A DNA stretch of 64,000 bases from Streptomyces sp. GESEQ-35. GTDB lineage: Bacteria; Actinomycetota; Actinomycetes; Streptomycetales; Streptomycetaceae. A model generated the notes under the pieces. The model saw only the letters and a list, made by a program, of their open reading frames with translations. It had not been told where the DNA came from and made no database searches. Each line of letters begins with the position of its first letter. Position 1 is the stretch's first letter. This document shows, piece by piece, positions 25,745 to 33,775 of the stretch. Position numbers and translations under genes: made by a program. The stretch lies in the NCBI RefSeq assembly GCF_017948485.1, contig NZ_JAFFSX010000016.1, positions 160,617 to 224,616 of the forward strand, in the 5' to 3' direction.

Positions 25745-26596
25745 ATGAAGCTCCGCAAGGTCACCGCAGCGGCCGCGGCTGCGCTCGTCCTCTCCCTGAC
25801 CGCGACGGCCTGTGGGGGCGACGACGGCGACAGCGACACCGGGTCGGGCTCCACCGACGGCGGCGGTGACAAGATCAAGATCGGCATCAAGTACGACCAG
25901 CCGGGTCTCGGCTTGAAGGAGCCCGACGGTTCCTTCTCCGGCTTCGACGTGGACGTGGCGACGTACGTGGCCAAGGAACTCGGCTACGACGCCAACCAGA
26001 TCGAGTTCGTCGAGACCAAGAGCGCCGACCGTGAGAACGCGCTGGCCCGCGGCGACGTCAAGATGATCGCGGCCACCTACTCGATCACCGACGAGCGCAA
26101 GCAGAAGGTCGACTTCGCCGGCCCCTACCTGCTGGCCCACCAGGACCTGCTGACCAAGACCGACTCGGACATCAGCGAGGCCACCGACCTCAACGGCAAC
26201 AAGCTGTGCTCGGTGACCGGCTCCACCTCGGCGCAGAACGTCCAGGACGAGATCGCCCCGAAGGCTCAGCTGAAGGAGTACGGCACCTACTCCGAGTGCA
26301 TCGCGGGTCTGCAGAGCGGCGCCGTGGACGCGGTGACCACCGACGACTCGATCCTCGCGGGCTTCGCGGCGCAGGAGCAGTACAAGGGCCAGTTCAAGCT
26401 GGCCGGCCTGAAGCTCAGCAACGAGAACTACGGCATCGGCGTCAAGAAGGGCGACACCGAGACCGTCAACAAGATCAACACCGCTCTCGAGAAGATGGTC
26501 AGCGACGGCGCCTGGGACACCGCGGTCAAGGAGAACTTCGGCCCGGCGAACTACAAGAACGAGCCCGCTCCGAAGATCGGCACCATCGTCAGCTGA
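25745..26596 (+). CDS. gluB: glutamate-binding lipoprotein
   Basis: 283 residues. Lipoprotein signal peptide with the lipid-attached Cys23 (SLTATACGG); mature protein is a type II periplasmic-binding fold (family 3), with GIKYDQPGLGLKEPDG and DITDERKQKVDFAGPY-type segments. It captures glutamate or aspartate outside the membrane and delivers it to GluCD. I prefer the ATG at 25745 (AAAGGGA 8 nt upstream) over one 9 bp earlier. A 12-bp-stem hairpin follows the gene, consistent with higher abundance of the binding protein. Confidence 0.93.
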   Translation: MKLRKVTAAAAAALVLSLTATACGGDDGDSDTGSGSTDGGGDKIKIGIKYDQPGLGLKEPDGSFSGFDVDVATYVAKELGYDANQIEFVETKSADRENALARGDVKMIAATYSITDERKQKVDFAGPYLLAHQDLLTKTDSDISEATDLNGNKLCSVTGSTSAQNVQDEIAPKAQLKEYGTYSECIAGLQSGAVDAVTTDDSILAGFAAQEQYKGQFKLAGLKLSNENYGIGVKKGDTETVNKINTALEKMVSDGAWDTAVKENFGPANYKNEPAPKIGTIVS

Positions 26597-26610
26597 AGCA
26601 CCGCCTGAGA

Positions 26611-26638
26611 GGTGCGCCGCCCGGCGGGGCGGCGCACC
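26611..26638 (+). terminator. hairpin between gluB and gluC (attenuator or mRNA stabiliser)
   Basis: GGTGCGCCGCCC (26611-26622), loop GGCG, GGGCGGCGCACC (26627-26638): a perfect 12-bp stem starting 14 nt after the gluB stop, with no U-tract. Such hairpins commonly raise binding-protein expression relative to the permeases. Confidence 0.75.
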
Positions 26639-26671
26639 CGGCCATCTCTACACCCGGAAGCGCGGGAGACA

Positions 26672-27340
26672 GTGTTCGACTTTCTTGAAGGTTACGACGT
26701 CCTCGGGGCGTTCTGGATGACGGTGAAACTCACCGTCCTCTCCGCCGTCGGCTCGCTGATCTGGGGCACTCTGCTGGCCGGCATGCGCGTCAGTCCCGTC
26801 CCGCTGATGCGCGGGTTCGGCACTGTGTACGTGAACATCGTCCGGAACATCCCCCTGACCGTCATCATCGTCTTCACGTCGCTCGGCCTCGCCGACGTCT
26901 TCGGCATGACGCTGGGCGCCGCAGACGACTTCGACGCCCTGGGCTTCCGGCTGTCGATCCTCGGATTCGCCGCCTACACCGCGGCCTTCGTCTGCGAGGC
27001 GATCCGCTCGGGCATCAACACGGTGCCCCTCGGACAGGCCGAAGCGGCCCGCGCCATCGGGCTGAGCTTCACCCAGGTCCTCTGGCTCATCGTGCTGCCG
27101 CAGGCGTTCCGTTCGGTCATCGGCCCGCTGGCCAACGTACTGATCGCGCTCACCAAGAACACGACCGTGGCGGCCGCGATCGGCGTGGCGGAGGCCGCGT
27201 ATCTGATGAAGGAAATGATCGAGAACGAGGCCCAGACACTGCTCATCGGCGCGGTGTTCGCCTTCGGATTCGTGGTTCTGACCCTGCCCACCGGCCTCTT
27301 CCTCGGCTGGCTGAGCAAGCGACTGGCGGTGAAGCGATGA
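26672..27340 (+). CDS. gluC: glutamate ABC transporter permease
   Basis: 222 residues with about five membrane helices. The EAA loop that contacts the ATPase reads GQAEAARAIGLSFTQVLWLIV. The start is the GTG at 26672, 3 nt after GGGAG. It overlaps gluD by 4 nt (ATGA) and is separated from gluB by a strong hairpin. Confidence 0.93.
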   Translation: MFDFLEGYDVLGAFWMTVKLTVLSAVGSLIWGTLLAGMRVSPVPLMRGFGTVYVNIVRNIPLTVIIVFTSLGLADVFGMTLGAADDFDALGFRLSILGFAAYTAAFVCEAIRSGINTVPLGQAEAARAIGLSFTQVLWLIVLPQAFRSVIGPLANVLIALTKNTTVAAAIGVAEAAYLMKEMIENEAQTLLIGAVFAFGFVVLTLPTGLFLGWLSKRLAVKR

Positions 27341-28245
27341 CCTCGGTCCTCTACGACGCCCCCGGCCCCCGGGCCAAGCGGCGCAACATCATCTTCTCGG
27401 TGGTCTTCTTCGCCCTGTTGACCCTGCTCGCATGGTGGATCTACCAGACGATGGACGACAAGGGCCAGCTGAAATGGGCCCTGTGGGAGCCGTTCACCAA
27501 GTCCGAGGCCTGGACGACATATCTGCTCCCCGGACTCGCCAACACCCTGAAGGCCGCGGGGCTCGCCATGGTCATCGCCCTCCCCCTGGGTGCGATCTTC
27601 GGCATCGCCCGTATGTCCGATCACCGCTGGGTGCGGATCCCCGCAGGTGTGGTGGTCGAGTTCTTCCGGGCGATCCCGGTGCTGCTGCTGATGCTGTTCG
27701 CCAACGAGTTCTACGCCCGTTCCACGGACGTCAGCACCGAGGACCGTCCGCTGTACGCGGTCGTCACGGGCCTGGTGCTCTACAACGCCTCGGTCCTCGC
27801 CGAGATCGTCCGCGCGGGCATCCTCGCCCTGCCCAGGGGGCAGACAGAGGCCGCGCAGGCGATCGGTCTGCGCAAGGGCCAGACGATGTCCACCATCCTG
27901 CTGCCGCAGGCCGTCACCGTGATGCTGCCGGCCATCGTCAGCCAGCTGGTCGTCATCGTGAAGGACACCGCGCTCGGCGGCGTGATGATCGGCTTCACCG
28001 AGCTGCTCAACTCGCGCGGCACGCTAGCGGCGGTCTACGCCAACGTCATCGCGAGCTTCATCGTGGTGGGGGTCATCTACATCATCCTGAACTTCATCCT
28101 GACGAGCTTCGCGAGCTGGCTGGAGGGCCGACTGCGGCGCAGCAAGCGCGGCACCGGCACGGTCCTCGGCAAGGATGACGTGGAGGAGCTCAACGCGGCC
28201 GAGGTTGGCGGCTCCTTCGGGACCGGCGCGGGCGGCTCTATCTGA
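27337..28245 (+). CDS. gluD: glutamate ABC transporter permease
   Basis: 302 residues, the second permease of the importer. EAA loop GQTEAAQAIGLRKGQTMSTI. It has a longer N-terminus with an extra helix (IIFSVVFFALLTLLAWWIY) and a hydrophilic C-terminal tail of ~40 residues absent from GluC. Start overlaps the gluC stop. A two-tier hairpin terminator follows at 28252-28314. Confidence 0.94.
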   Translation: MTSVLYDAPGPRAKRRNIIFSVVFFALLTLLAWWIYQTMDDKGQLKWALWEPFTKSEAWTTYLLPGLANTLKAAGLAMVIALPLGAIFGIARMSDHRWVRIPAGVVVEFFRAIPVLLLMLFANEFYARSTDVSTEDRPLYAVVTGLVLYNASVLAEIVRAGILALPRGQTEAAQAIGLRKGQTMSTILLPQAVTVMLPAIVSQLVVIVKDTALGGVMIGFTELLNSRGTLAAVYANVIASFIVVGVIYIILNFILTSFASWLEGRLRRSKRGTGTVLGKDDVEELNAAEVGGSFGTGAGGSI

Positions 28246-28251
28246 CAAGCA

Positions 28252-28314
28252 GTCAAGTGGCATGAACGGCACGGAGGGCAGTGGCATGATCGCCACTGCC
28301 CTCCGTCACTTGAC
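28252..28314 (+). terminator. terminator of the gluABCD operon
   Basis: Inner stem: GGAGGGCAGTGGC (28273-28285), loop ATGATC, GCCACTGCCCTCC (28292-28304), extended by two further pairs. Outer arms GTCAAGTG (28252-28259) and CACTTGAC (28307-28314) also pair perfectly, leaving an 11-nt bulge on the left. Starts 6 nt after the gluD stop. No U-tract, as is usual for Streptomyces. Confidence 0.85.
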
Positions 28315-28422
28315 GCAAGCACCGGCAATAGGTTGCATACGTTCTGTGATCGTGCACCCTGCTCCAACTTCCTGTTCACACACGTCCCTGAGGACACCGC
28401 TGCGGGCAGGGGGCGCCGCGCC

Positions 28423-30033
28423 GTGGACCCGGTGATCATCGTCGGGGCGGGGCCGGTCGGGCTCACGCTCGCCCTTGCGCTGGCCCGCCAGGAAGTGCCG
28501 TCCGTCGTCCTCGACGAGGGTCCGAGCAAGGACGAACCACGCCCCGCGCGCACCGTCGTGCTGCGCGAGGACACCGCCGCCCTCGTGGAGCGTCTCGCCG
28601 GTTTCCGGTCGGCCGAGGCCGGCTGCCGCTGGGCCGGATGGCGGTCGATGCGCCGCAAGCAGGTGATGCGTGCGGTCAGCTTCGAGGAGACCGGACAGGC
28701 CGCTCCGCTGCACATCGCACAGCACGTGCTGACCGGCGCCCTGCGTGCGGCCCTCGTCGGCGACCGGCTGGTCAACATCGCGACGGACAGCCGGCTCGAC
28801 ACCATAGAGCAGGAAGGCTCCGGCGTCACCGCCCACACCCGCGGCCCCAAGGGCACGTGGTGGCGCGGCAGTTACCTGGTCGGCTGCGACGGCCCGCGCT
28901 CGACCGTGCGCAAACTCCAGGACATCCGCTTCCCCGGCCGTACGGCGGTGGAGCGACACGCCGTCGCCGCGCTGCGTGCGGAACTTCCGTGGCCCGACGA
29001 GGCGTTGCTCCATCGGATGCCGCCGTGGCGGACGTCGGGCCCCTCGGGCGGGGAGGTGACCGGACGCCCGCTGCCGGACGGCATCTGGCGGCTGGACTGG
29101 CTGCTGCCGTCCGGCAAGGACCTGGTCACGCCGGAGCTGCTGGTGGCCCGCGTCCGGGAGACGCTCGCGGGCTGGACGGGCGGTTCGACACCGCCGTACG
29201 AGCTGCTGGACACCGGAGTCCACATCGTCCACCACCGCCTGGCCCGACGGTGGCGCGCGGGCCGGGTCTTCCTCGCCGGGGACGCCGCCCACCTGCTGGG
29301 CGCGCTCGGCACCCAGGGGCTGGACGAGGGGCTGAGGGACGCCGACAACCTCGCCTGGAAGCTGGCGCTGGCCTGGCACCACGGACAGCACGAGGCGCTG
29401 CTCGACAGCTACCAGGCCGAGCGGCGCGGAATCGTCGCCGCCCGGCTGCGCGCCGCCGACCAGGCGCTGCCGCTGCTCCGCGGCGGCGGAGCGCTGCGCT
29501 CGTACGTCCCCGGCTCGTCCCGGGGCCACGACGCGCTGCTCACCGACGGCCACCTGGGGCAGGGCGCGCTGGGTGCCGCGGGGGCGTACGACCGCTCGCC
29601 GCTCGCGCCCCGGCCCCTCGAGGGCGAGGCCCTGGTGGACACCCTGCCCGGTGCCCAGGTCACGGACGTCCGGGTCACCGCGGAGGACGGCACCTTCGTA
29701 CGTCTGCGGGACCGGCTCGGCCGCGGCGCGCTGCTCGTCGTGCTGGTCGCGCCGGGCACGGGTGTGTGGGAGCGCCGACACTGGGTGAGCGCCGGAATCA
29801 TGCCCCGGCTCGCGGCTGCCGTCACGGCGCTGCCGCACCCGGCCGAACTGCTCGTCACCGAGAGCTACCCGGGGGCGGCCGCCCACACGGTCCTGCTGGT
29901 ACGGCCCGACGGACACCTGGTCACCGCGCTGAACGGGGTGCGCCCCGCCGACCTGTACACGGCGGCCGAGGCGACACTGGGCGGGCCGGTGGAGGCGGGG
30001 ACGGAGGCGAAGGCCACGGCGGGGTCGCGCTGA
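28423..30033 (+). CDS. FAD-dependent aromatic-type monooxygenase
   Basis: 536 residues of the PHBH-type flavin hydroxylases. Rossmann motif VGAGPVGLTLALALAR at the N-terminus, DG motif YLVGCDGPRSTVRK near residue 150, and GD motif FLAGDAAHLLGALGTQGLDE near 290. The C-terminal ~110 residues resemble the thioredoxin-like domain of phenol/polyketide hydroxylases. It would hydroxylate an aromatic substrate using NAD(P)H and O2. I used the GTG at 28423, next to the Rossmann strand; a TTG at 28333 in the same frame is less likely. Substrate unknown. Confidence 0.87.
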   Translation: MDPVIIVGAGPVGLTLALALARQEVPSVVLDEGPSKDEPRPARTVVLREDTAALVERLAGFRSAEAGCRWAGWRSMRRKQVMRAVSFEETGQAAPLHIAQHVLTGALRAALVGDRLVNIATDSRLDTIEQEGSGVTAHTRGPKGTWWRGSYLVGCDGPRSTVRKLQDIRFPGRTAVERHAVAALRAELPWPDEALLHRMPPWRTSGPSGGEVTGRPLPDGIWRLDWLLPSGKDLVTPELLVARVRETLAGWTGGSTPPYELLDTGVHIVHHRLARRWRAGRVFLAGDAAHLLGALGTQGLDEGLRDADNLAWKLALAWHHGQHEALLDSYQAERRGIVAARLRAADQALPLLRGGGALRSYVPGSSRGHDALLTDGHLGQGALGAAGAYDRSPLAPRPLEGEALVDTLPGAQVTDVRVTAEDGTFVRLRDRLGRGALLVVLVAPGTGVWERRHWVSAGIMPRLAAAVTALPHPAELLVTESYPGAAAHTVLLVRPDGHLVTALNGVRPADLYTAAEATLGGPVEAGTEAKATAGSR

Positions 30034-30141
30034 GCGGCCCCTGCCGACATACCGTCCACATAGTGACTGTGAGTTGACCGGTCGGCAGCAGCGTGGTGTA
30101 CTCCGCAACGTGATCGACACGTGTGTGCACCTGTGGCGGAG

Positions 30142-30155
30142 GGTCCATATGGACC
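30142..30155. promoter_or_regulatory. 14-bp perfect palindrome over a leader-ORF start
   Basis: GGTCCATATGGACC is a perfect palindrome overlapping the ATG of the cysteine-rich leader ORF. It could be an operator or a chance result of the codons; RNA pairing would hide the start codon. Confidence 0.35.
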
Positions 30156-30196
30156 TGGTCCGCTACGCGGGCTGCATGTGTACGCGGTCCTGCTGA
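30149..30196 (+). CDS. putative cysteine-rich leader peptide upstream of cysteine dioxygenase
   Basis: A 15-residue ORF, MDLVRYAGCMCTRSC, with GGAGGG 5 nt before the ATG at 30149 and a stop at 30194-30196. Three of the last seven codons are Cys. The same frame can be read from GTG at 30125 or 30110, adding an RRVH stretch before MDLVR. That resembles the short 'putative leader peptides' with an RR-H-DL-R...C pattern that I remember upstream of sulfur-metabolism genes in Streptomyces. It ends 78 bp before the dioxygenase start. Ribosome stalling at the Cys codons could report Cys-tRNA levels. Too short for normal gene finding; expression is unproven. Confidence 0.6.
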   Translation: MDLVRYAGCMCTRSC

Positions 30197-30274
30197 ATTC
30201 GCATCCCTCTTCAGCCGCGCGCGCCATCGAAGTGCAGCCGCGCGCTCCCGCGAACGCTCATCAGGACGGTGCAC

Positions 30275-30805
30275 GTGTCTGTCTCTCCCTCTGTCTCCAC
30301 CCCTGTCTCCGCCGCGCCCACGCAGGCGGATCTTCTCGATTTCGTACGGCGTACCGCGGCCGACGTCGAATTGATCGCCTCGCTTCCGCTCGACCCCGAA
30401 GGCCGCACCTGGGTGCGTCTGGAGGGACCCGGCGGCAGTGAGGCCTGGCTGATCGGCTGGCCGCCCGGTACGGGCACCGGCTGGCACGACCACGCCGACT
30501 CGGTCGGCGCGTTCCTGACCGCGGCCGGCGAGCTCAAGGAGTACTCGCTCGCCGTCCGGCTGCCCACCGACGGCTGGAAGACCCTGGAACTCAGCGAGAA
30601 CGTGGACCGGGAGCGCCGGCTGTCCACCGGTCAGGGCCGCTCCTTCGGCCGTCACCACGTCCACGAGGTGCTCAACGAGTCCTCGGACCGGCACGCGATC
30701 TCCGTCCACGCCTACTACCCGCCCCTGCCGCAGATCCGCCGCTACAGCCGCAGCGGGCCGATTCTGCGCCTGGAGCAGGTCGAGCGCCCGGAGGACTGGC
30801 AGTGA
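30275..30805 (+). CDS. cysteine dioxygenase family protein
   Basis: 176 residues, a single cupin. Iron ligands are His71 and His73 (GWHDHADSVGAFL) and a later His in RHHVHEVLN; the arrangement matches bacterial cysteine dioxygenases, which oxidise cysteine to cysteine sulfinate. The GTG at 30275 has AGGA 8 nt upstream; one 6 bp earlier is too close to it. It overlaps the rhodanese start (GTGA) and follows a Cys-rich leader ORF, which together point to sulfur amino acid catabolism. Confidence 0.9.
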   Translation: MSVSPSVSTPVSAAPTQADLLDFVRRTAADVELIASLPLDPEGRTWVRLEGPGGSEAWLIGWPPGTGTGWHDHADSVGAFLTAAGELKEYSLAVRLPTDGWKTLELSENVDRERRLSTGQGRSFGRHHVHEVLNESSDRHAISVHAYYPPLPQIRRYSRSGPILRLEQVERPEDWQ

Positions 30806-31212
30806 GCGGCGGCAGCGGTACGGGCGAACGGCCGGTCGGCATCGACGAGTTGCTGGAGCGGGTCCGCGAGGGCTACGAGCGCGTCGAGCCGCAGGAGGCG
30901 TACGACGCCGTCCAGGCCGGTGAGGCGCTGGTGGTGGACATCCGTTACGCGGCCCTGCGCGAGCGAGACGGTCTGATTCCGGGTGCCCTGGTCGTCGAAC
31001 GCAACGAACTGGAGTGGCGCCTCGATCCCCAGGGCAGCCACCGTGCGCCCGAGGCCACGAGCCATGACCTGCGTGTGGTCGTGGTGTGCAACGAGGGCTA
31101 CGCCTCCAGTCTGGCGGCCGCGTCCCTGCACCGGCTGGGACTGCTGCGGGCCACCGATCTGGCCGGCGGGTTCCAGGCCTGGAAGGCGGCGGGGCTTCCG
31201 GTGACGTCGTAG
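30802..31212 (+). CDS. rhodanese-like sulfurtransferase
   Basis: 136 residues, one rhodanese domain. Active-site loop CNEGYASS with Cys96, and VVDIRYAALRERDGLIPGAL near the N-terminus. Transfers sulfane sulfur to an acceptor. Its GTG overlaps the cysteine dioxygenase stop by 4 nt, so the two are coupled and probably handle cysteine-derived sulfur together. Confidence 0.92.
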   Translation: MSGGSGTGERPVGIDELLERVREGYERVEPQEAYDAVQAGEALVVDIRYAALRERDGLIPGALVVERNELEWRLDPQGSHRAPEATSHDLRVVVVCNEGYASSLAAASLHRLGLLRATDLAGGFQAWKAAGLPVTS

Positions 31213-31484
31213 GGCGGGCGGGGCCAGACGCTTCCTGCCGGCCAAGGCATGCTCACCAGGCGTCGGCGACCTTGTTGGCTTCCTCCTTGCGTGGGAGGCC
31301 GAGCCCACCGTGCGGGAGCCTGGCGCCGTGCCACCGCGTCGCACCCCCGTGGCCCACGGAACACGGGATTCGCCCGCCCGACGCGCCGCGCGGTGTCCGG
31401 CCCCGGACGCGATGGGCGCCCCCGCGCGTCCACCGTGTCCGGGCCCGACGTACCAGGGGCGGCCTTCTATGCGGGCCTCTCCCC
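31213..31484. other. intergenic region between convergent rhodanese and recX genes
   Basis: About 270 bp (305 including the repeats) with no credible gene on either strand. I see no clean terminator hairpin; the only structure is the 16-bp repeat next to recX. Confidence 0.6.
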
Positions 31485-31532
31485 TTCAGAAGCCCTCATG
31501 TTCAGAAGCCCTCGTCTTCAGAAGCCCTCGTC
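31485..31532. repeat. three tandem 16-bp repeats at the recX stop codon
   Basis: TTCAGAAGCCCTCATG (31485), TTCAGAAGCCCTCGTC (31501) and TTCAGAAGCCCTCGTC (31517) abut without gaps. The third contains the recX stop (31518-31520) and last codons; on the minus strand each unit repeats the ending GAGGGCTTCTGA. Confidence 0.92.
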
Positions 31533-32399
31533 GCCGAGGAACTCCGTGTCCTCGCCCTCCTCTTCGAGCGCCCGCCGGACCACCCGCAGGGCCATGCCCT
31601 CGGGGTAGCCCTTGCGGGCGAGCATGCCCGCGAGGCGCCGCAGCCGCTTGTCGCGGTCGAGGCCGCGGGTCGAGCGCAGTTTGCGGGCGACGAGCTCGCG
31701 TGCGGTCGCCTCTTCCTGTTCGGAGTCGAGCTGTGCCACGGCCTCGTCGATCAGCGTGGAGTCGACGCCCTTGGTCCGTAGTTCCTGGGCGAGGGCGCGC
31801 CGGGCCAGCCCCCGGCCGTGGTGCCGGGACTCCACCCAGGCTTCCGCGAACGCACTGTCGTTGATCAGCCCGACCTCCTCGAACCGTGACAGCACCTCCT
31901 CGGCGGCATCGTCGGGAATCTCGCGCTTGCGCAGGGCGTCCGCGAGTTGCTTCCGCGTGCGCGGGGTCCCGGTGAGCAGGCGCAGACAGATCGCCCGAGC
32001 CCGCTCCACCGGGTCCCCTGAAGGTTCCTCCTGCTCGGCCCTCGACGAGGAGGAGGCGCCTTCGCCCTCACCGGACGGCTCCGCACGGCCACGCCGACGG
32101 CGCCCGCGCCCACCGCCCGCGTCATGGCCCCCGCCGCCCGCGTCACGGGCCCGGCCACGGCGACGCGAGCCGCCCGCCGAACCGGCGCCGCGCACCGCAC
32201 CACCGTCCGGCCACTCTCCGCTGCCCGACGCGGCGCCGGGCTCCCCGTCCGTGCCGTACGACGCAGTGTGGTCGTACGGCACGCCCGCGTCGCGGTCCAC
32301 GCGGTCGTCTCCCCGGGCAGAGCCTCCGTCGCCCGCGCTCCCCCACTCACGCGGGGCGTCCGGATACGCGTACTCGGCCCAGTCGGTTCGTCGTGTCAC
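31518..32399 (-). CDS. recX: recombination regulator RecX
   Basis: 293 residues; RecX is usually 150-270. The three-helix repeat domain occupies residues ~128-285 (ARAICLRLLTGTPRTRKQLA, then GLINDSAFAEAWVESR and GLARRALAQELRTKG). The first ~125 residues are a disordered extension rich in Gly, Arg and acidic residues, common in Streptomyces RecX. It binds RecA filaments and limits their activity. GTG at 32399 lies 4 bp after the recA stop, so it is cotranscribed with recA. Its 3' end carries a 16-bp tandem repeat. Confidence 0.95.
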   Translation of the reverse strand: MTRRTDWAEYAYPDAPREWGSAGDGGSARGDDRVDRDAGVPYDHTASYGTDGEPGAASGSGEWPDGGAVRGAGSAGGSRRRGRARDAGGGGHDAGGGRGRRRRGRAEPSGEGEGASSSSRAEQEEPSGDPVERARAICLRLLTGTPRTRKQLADALRKREIPDDAAEEVLSRFEEVGLINDSAFAEAWVESRHHGRGLARRALAQELRTKGVDSTLIDEAVAQLDSEQEEATARELVARKLRSTRGLDRDKRLRRLAGMLARKGYPEGMALRVVRRALEEEGEDTEFLGDEGF

Positions 32400-32403
32400 G
32401 GCG

Positions 32404-33531
32404 TCAGCTCTTGGCGGTGACGGCCTTGGTCTTGGCGGCCTTGGCTGCCGGCGACGCGGGGACCGTCTTCGCTGCGTCGTCAGTGGCGGCGGAGACCGCG
32501 GCGTCCGCGCCCGGTTCGGCCGGCGGCTCCTCCGGTCGTACGCCGACGCCCAGCTTCTCCTTGATCTTCTTCTCGATCTCGTTGGCCAGGTCGGGGTTGT
32601 CCTTGAGGAAGTTGCGCGCGTTCTCCTTGCCCTGGCCGAGCTGGTCGCCCTCGTACGTGTACCAGGCGCCGGCCTTGCGGACGAAGCCGTTCTCCACGCC
32701 CATGTCGATCAGACCGCCCTCGCGGCTGATGCCATGGCCGTAGAGGATGTCGAACTCGGCCTGCTTGAAGGGCGGCGCGACCTTGTTCTTGACGACCTTG
32801 ACGCGAGTGCGGTTGCCGACCGCGTCGGTGCCGTCCTTCAGGGTCTCGATGCGACGGATGTCGAGCCGCACCGAGGCGTAGAACTTCAGCGCCCGGCCAC
32901 CGGTCGTGGTCTCCGGCGAGCCGAACATCACGCCGATCTTCTCGCGGAGCTGGTTGATGAAGATCGCGGTGGTCTTCGACTGGTTGAGCGCACTGGTGAT
33001 CTTCCGCAGCGCCTGGCTCATCAGACGGGCCTGCAGACCGACGTGGCTGTCGCCCATCTCGCCCTCGATCTCCGCGCGCGGGACGAGCGCGGCGACGGAG
33101 TCGATGACGATCAGGTCGAGGGCACCGGAGCGGACCAGCATGTCCACGATCTCCAGCGCCTGCTCGCCGTTGTCCGGCTGGGAGAGGATCAGGTTGTCGA
33201 TGTCGACGCCGAGCTTCTTCGCGTACTCGGGGTCGAGGGCGTGCTCCGCGTCCACGAAGGCGACCTGGCCGCCCGCCTTCTGAGCGTTCGCCACCGCGTG
33301 CAGGGTCAGCGTGGTCTTACCGGAGGATTCCGGTCCGTACACCTCCACCACGCGGCCGCGCGGCAGGCCGCCGACGCCGAGCGCGACGTCGAGCGCGGTC
33401 GACCCGGTGGGGATGACCTCGATGGGCTCGTTCGGCCGCTCGCCCAGGCGCATGACCGCGCCCTTGCCGAATTGCCGTTCAATCTGTGCGAGCGCGGCGT
33501 CCAGGGCCTTCTCGCGGTCGGTACCTGCCAT
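32404..33531 (-). CDS. recA: recombinase RecA
   Basis: 375 residues. Walker A GPESSGKT (near residue 67), the LSQPDNGEQALEI core, and DNA loop 2 region REKIGVMFGSPETTTGG. The C-terminal tail is Ala/Lys-rich (KAAKTKAVTAKS), a Streptomyces feature. Performs strand exchange and stimulates LexA self-cleavage. ATG at 33531 with GTGGA upstream. A LexA-box-like sequence lies 164 bp upstream of the start, and recX follows immediately. Confidence 0.98.
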   Translation of the reverse strand: MAGTDREKALDAALAQIERQFGKGAVMRLGERPNEPIEVIPTGSTALDVALGVGGLPRGRVVEVYGPESSGKTTLTLHAVANAQKAGGQVAFVDAEHALDPEYAKKLGVDIDNLILSQPDNGEQALEIVDMLVRSGALDLIVIDSVAALVPRAEIEGEMGDSHVGLQARLMSQALRKITSALNQSKTTAIFINQLREKIGVMFGSPETTTGGRALKFYASVRLDIRRIETLKDGTDAVGNRTRVKVVKNKVAPPFKQAEFDILYGHGISREGGLIDMGVENGFVRKAGAWYTYEGDQLGQGKENARNFLKDNPDLANEIEKKIKEKLGVGVRPEEPPAEPGADAAVSAATDDAAKTVPASPAAKAAKTKAVTAKS

Positions 33532-33694
33532 GGGTTCCACCCGGTTTGCTTGAGTCGATCGCTTCACGTCAAAGACGCTAACGCCTGCCACTGACAATGC
33601 GCCCCGACGCCCGTCCGGCCTGTGGATAACTCGGGCACATCTCCGTCCAAACCCGGTGGAAGTCTCCGTCGAGATCGTCACCGGAGCTTCCATA

Positions 33695-33708
33695 AGAATG
33701 GATGTTCG
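33695..33708 (-). promoter_or_regulatory. LexA (SOS) box upstream of recA
   Basis: On the minus strand CGAACATCCATTCT matches the left half of the actinobacterial LexA consensus CGAAC-N4-GTTCG; the right half is degenerate. I recall essentially this sequence reported for Streptomyces recA promoters. Confidence 0.7.
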
Positions 33709-33775
33709 ATTTTTGTGTCAAGCGCACCACTCGACACTTCCGAGCCTACGTTCGCGGTCCGACAACGCCCCGGGT

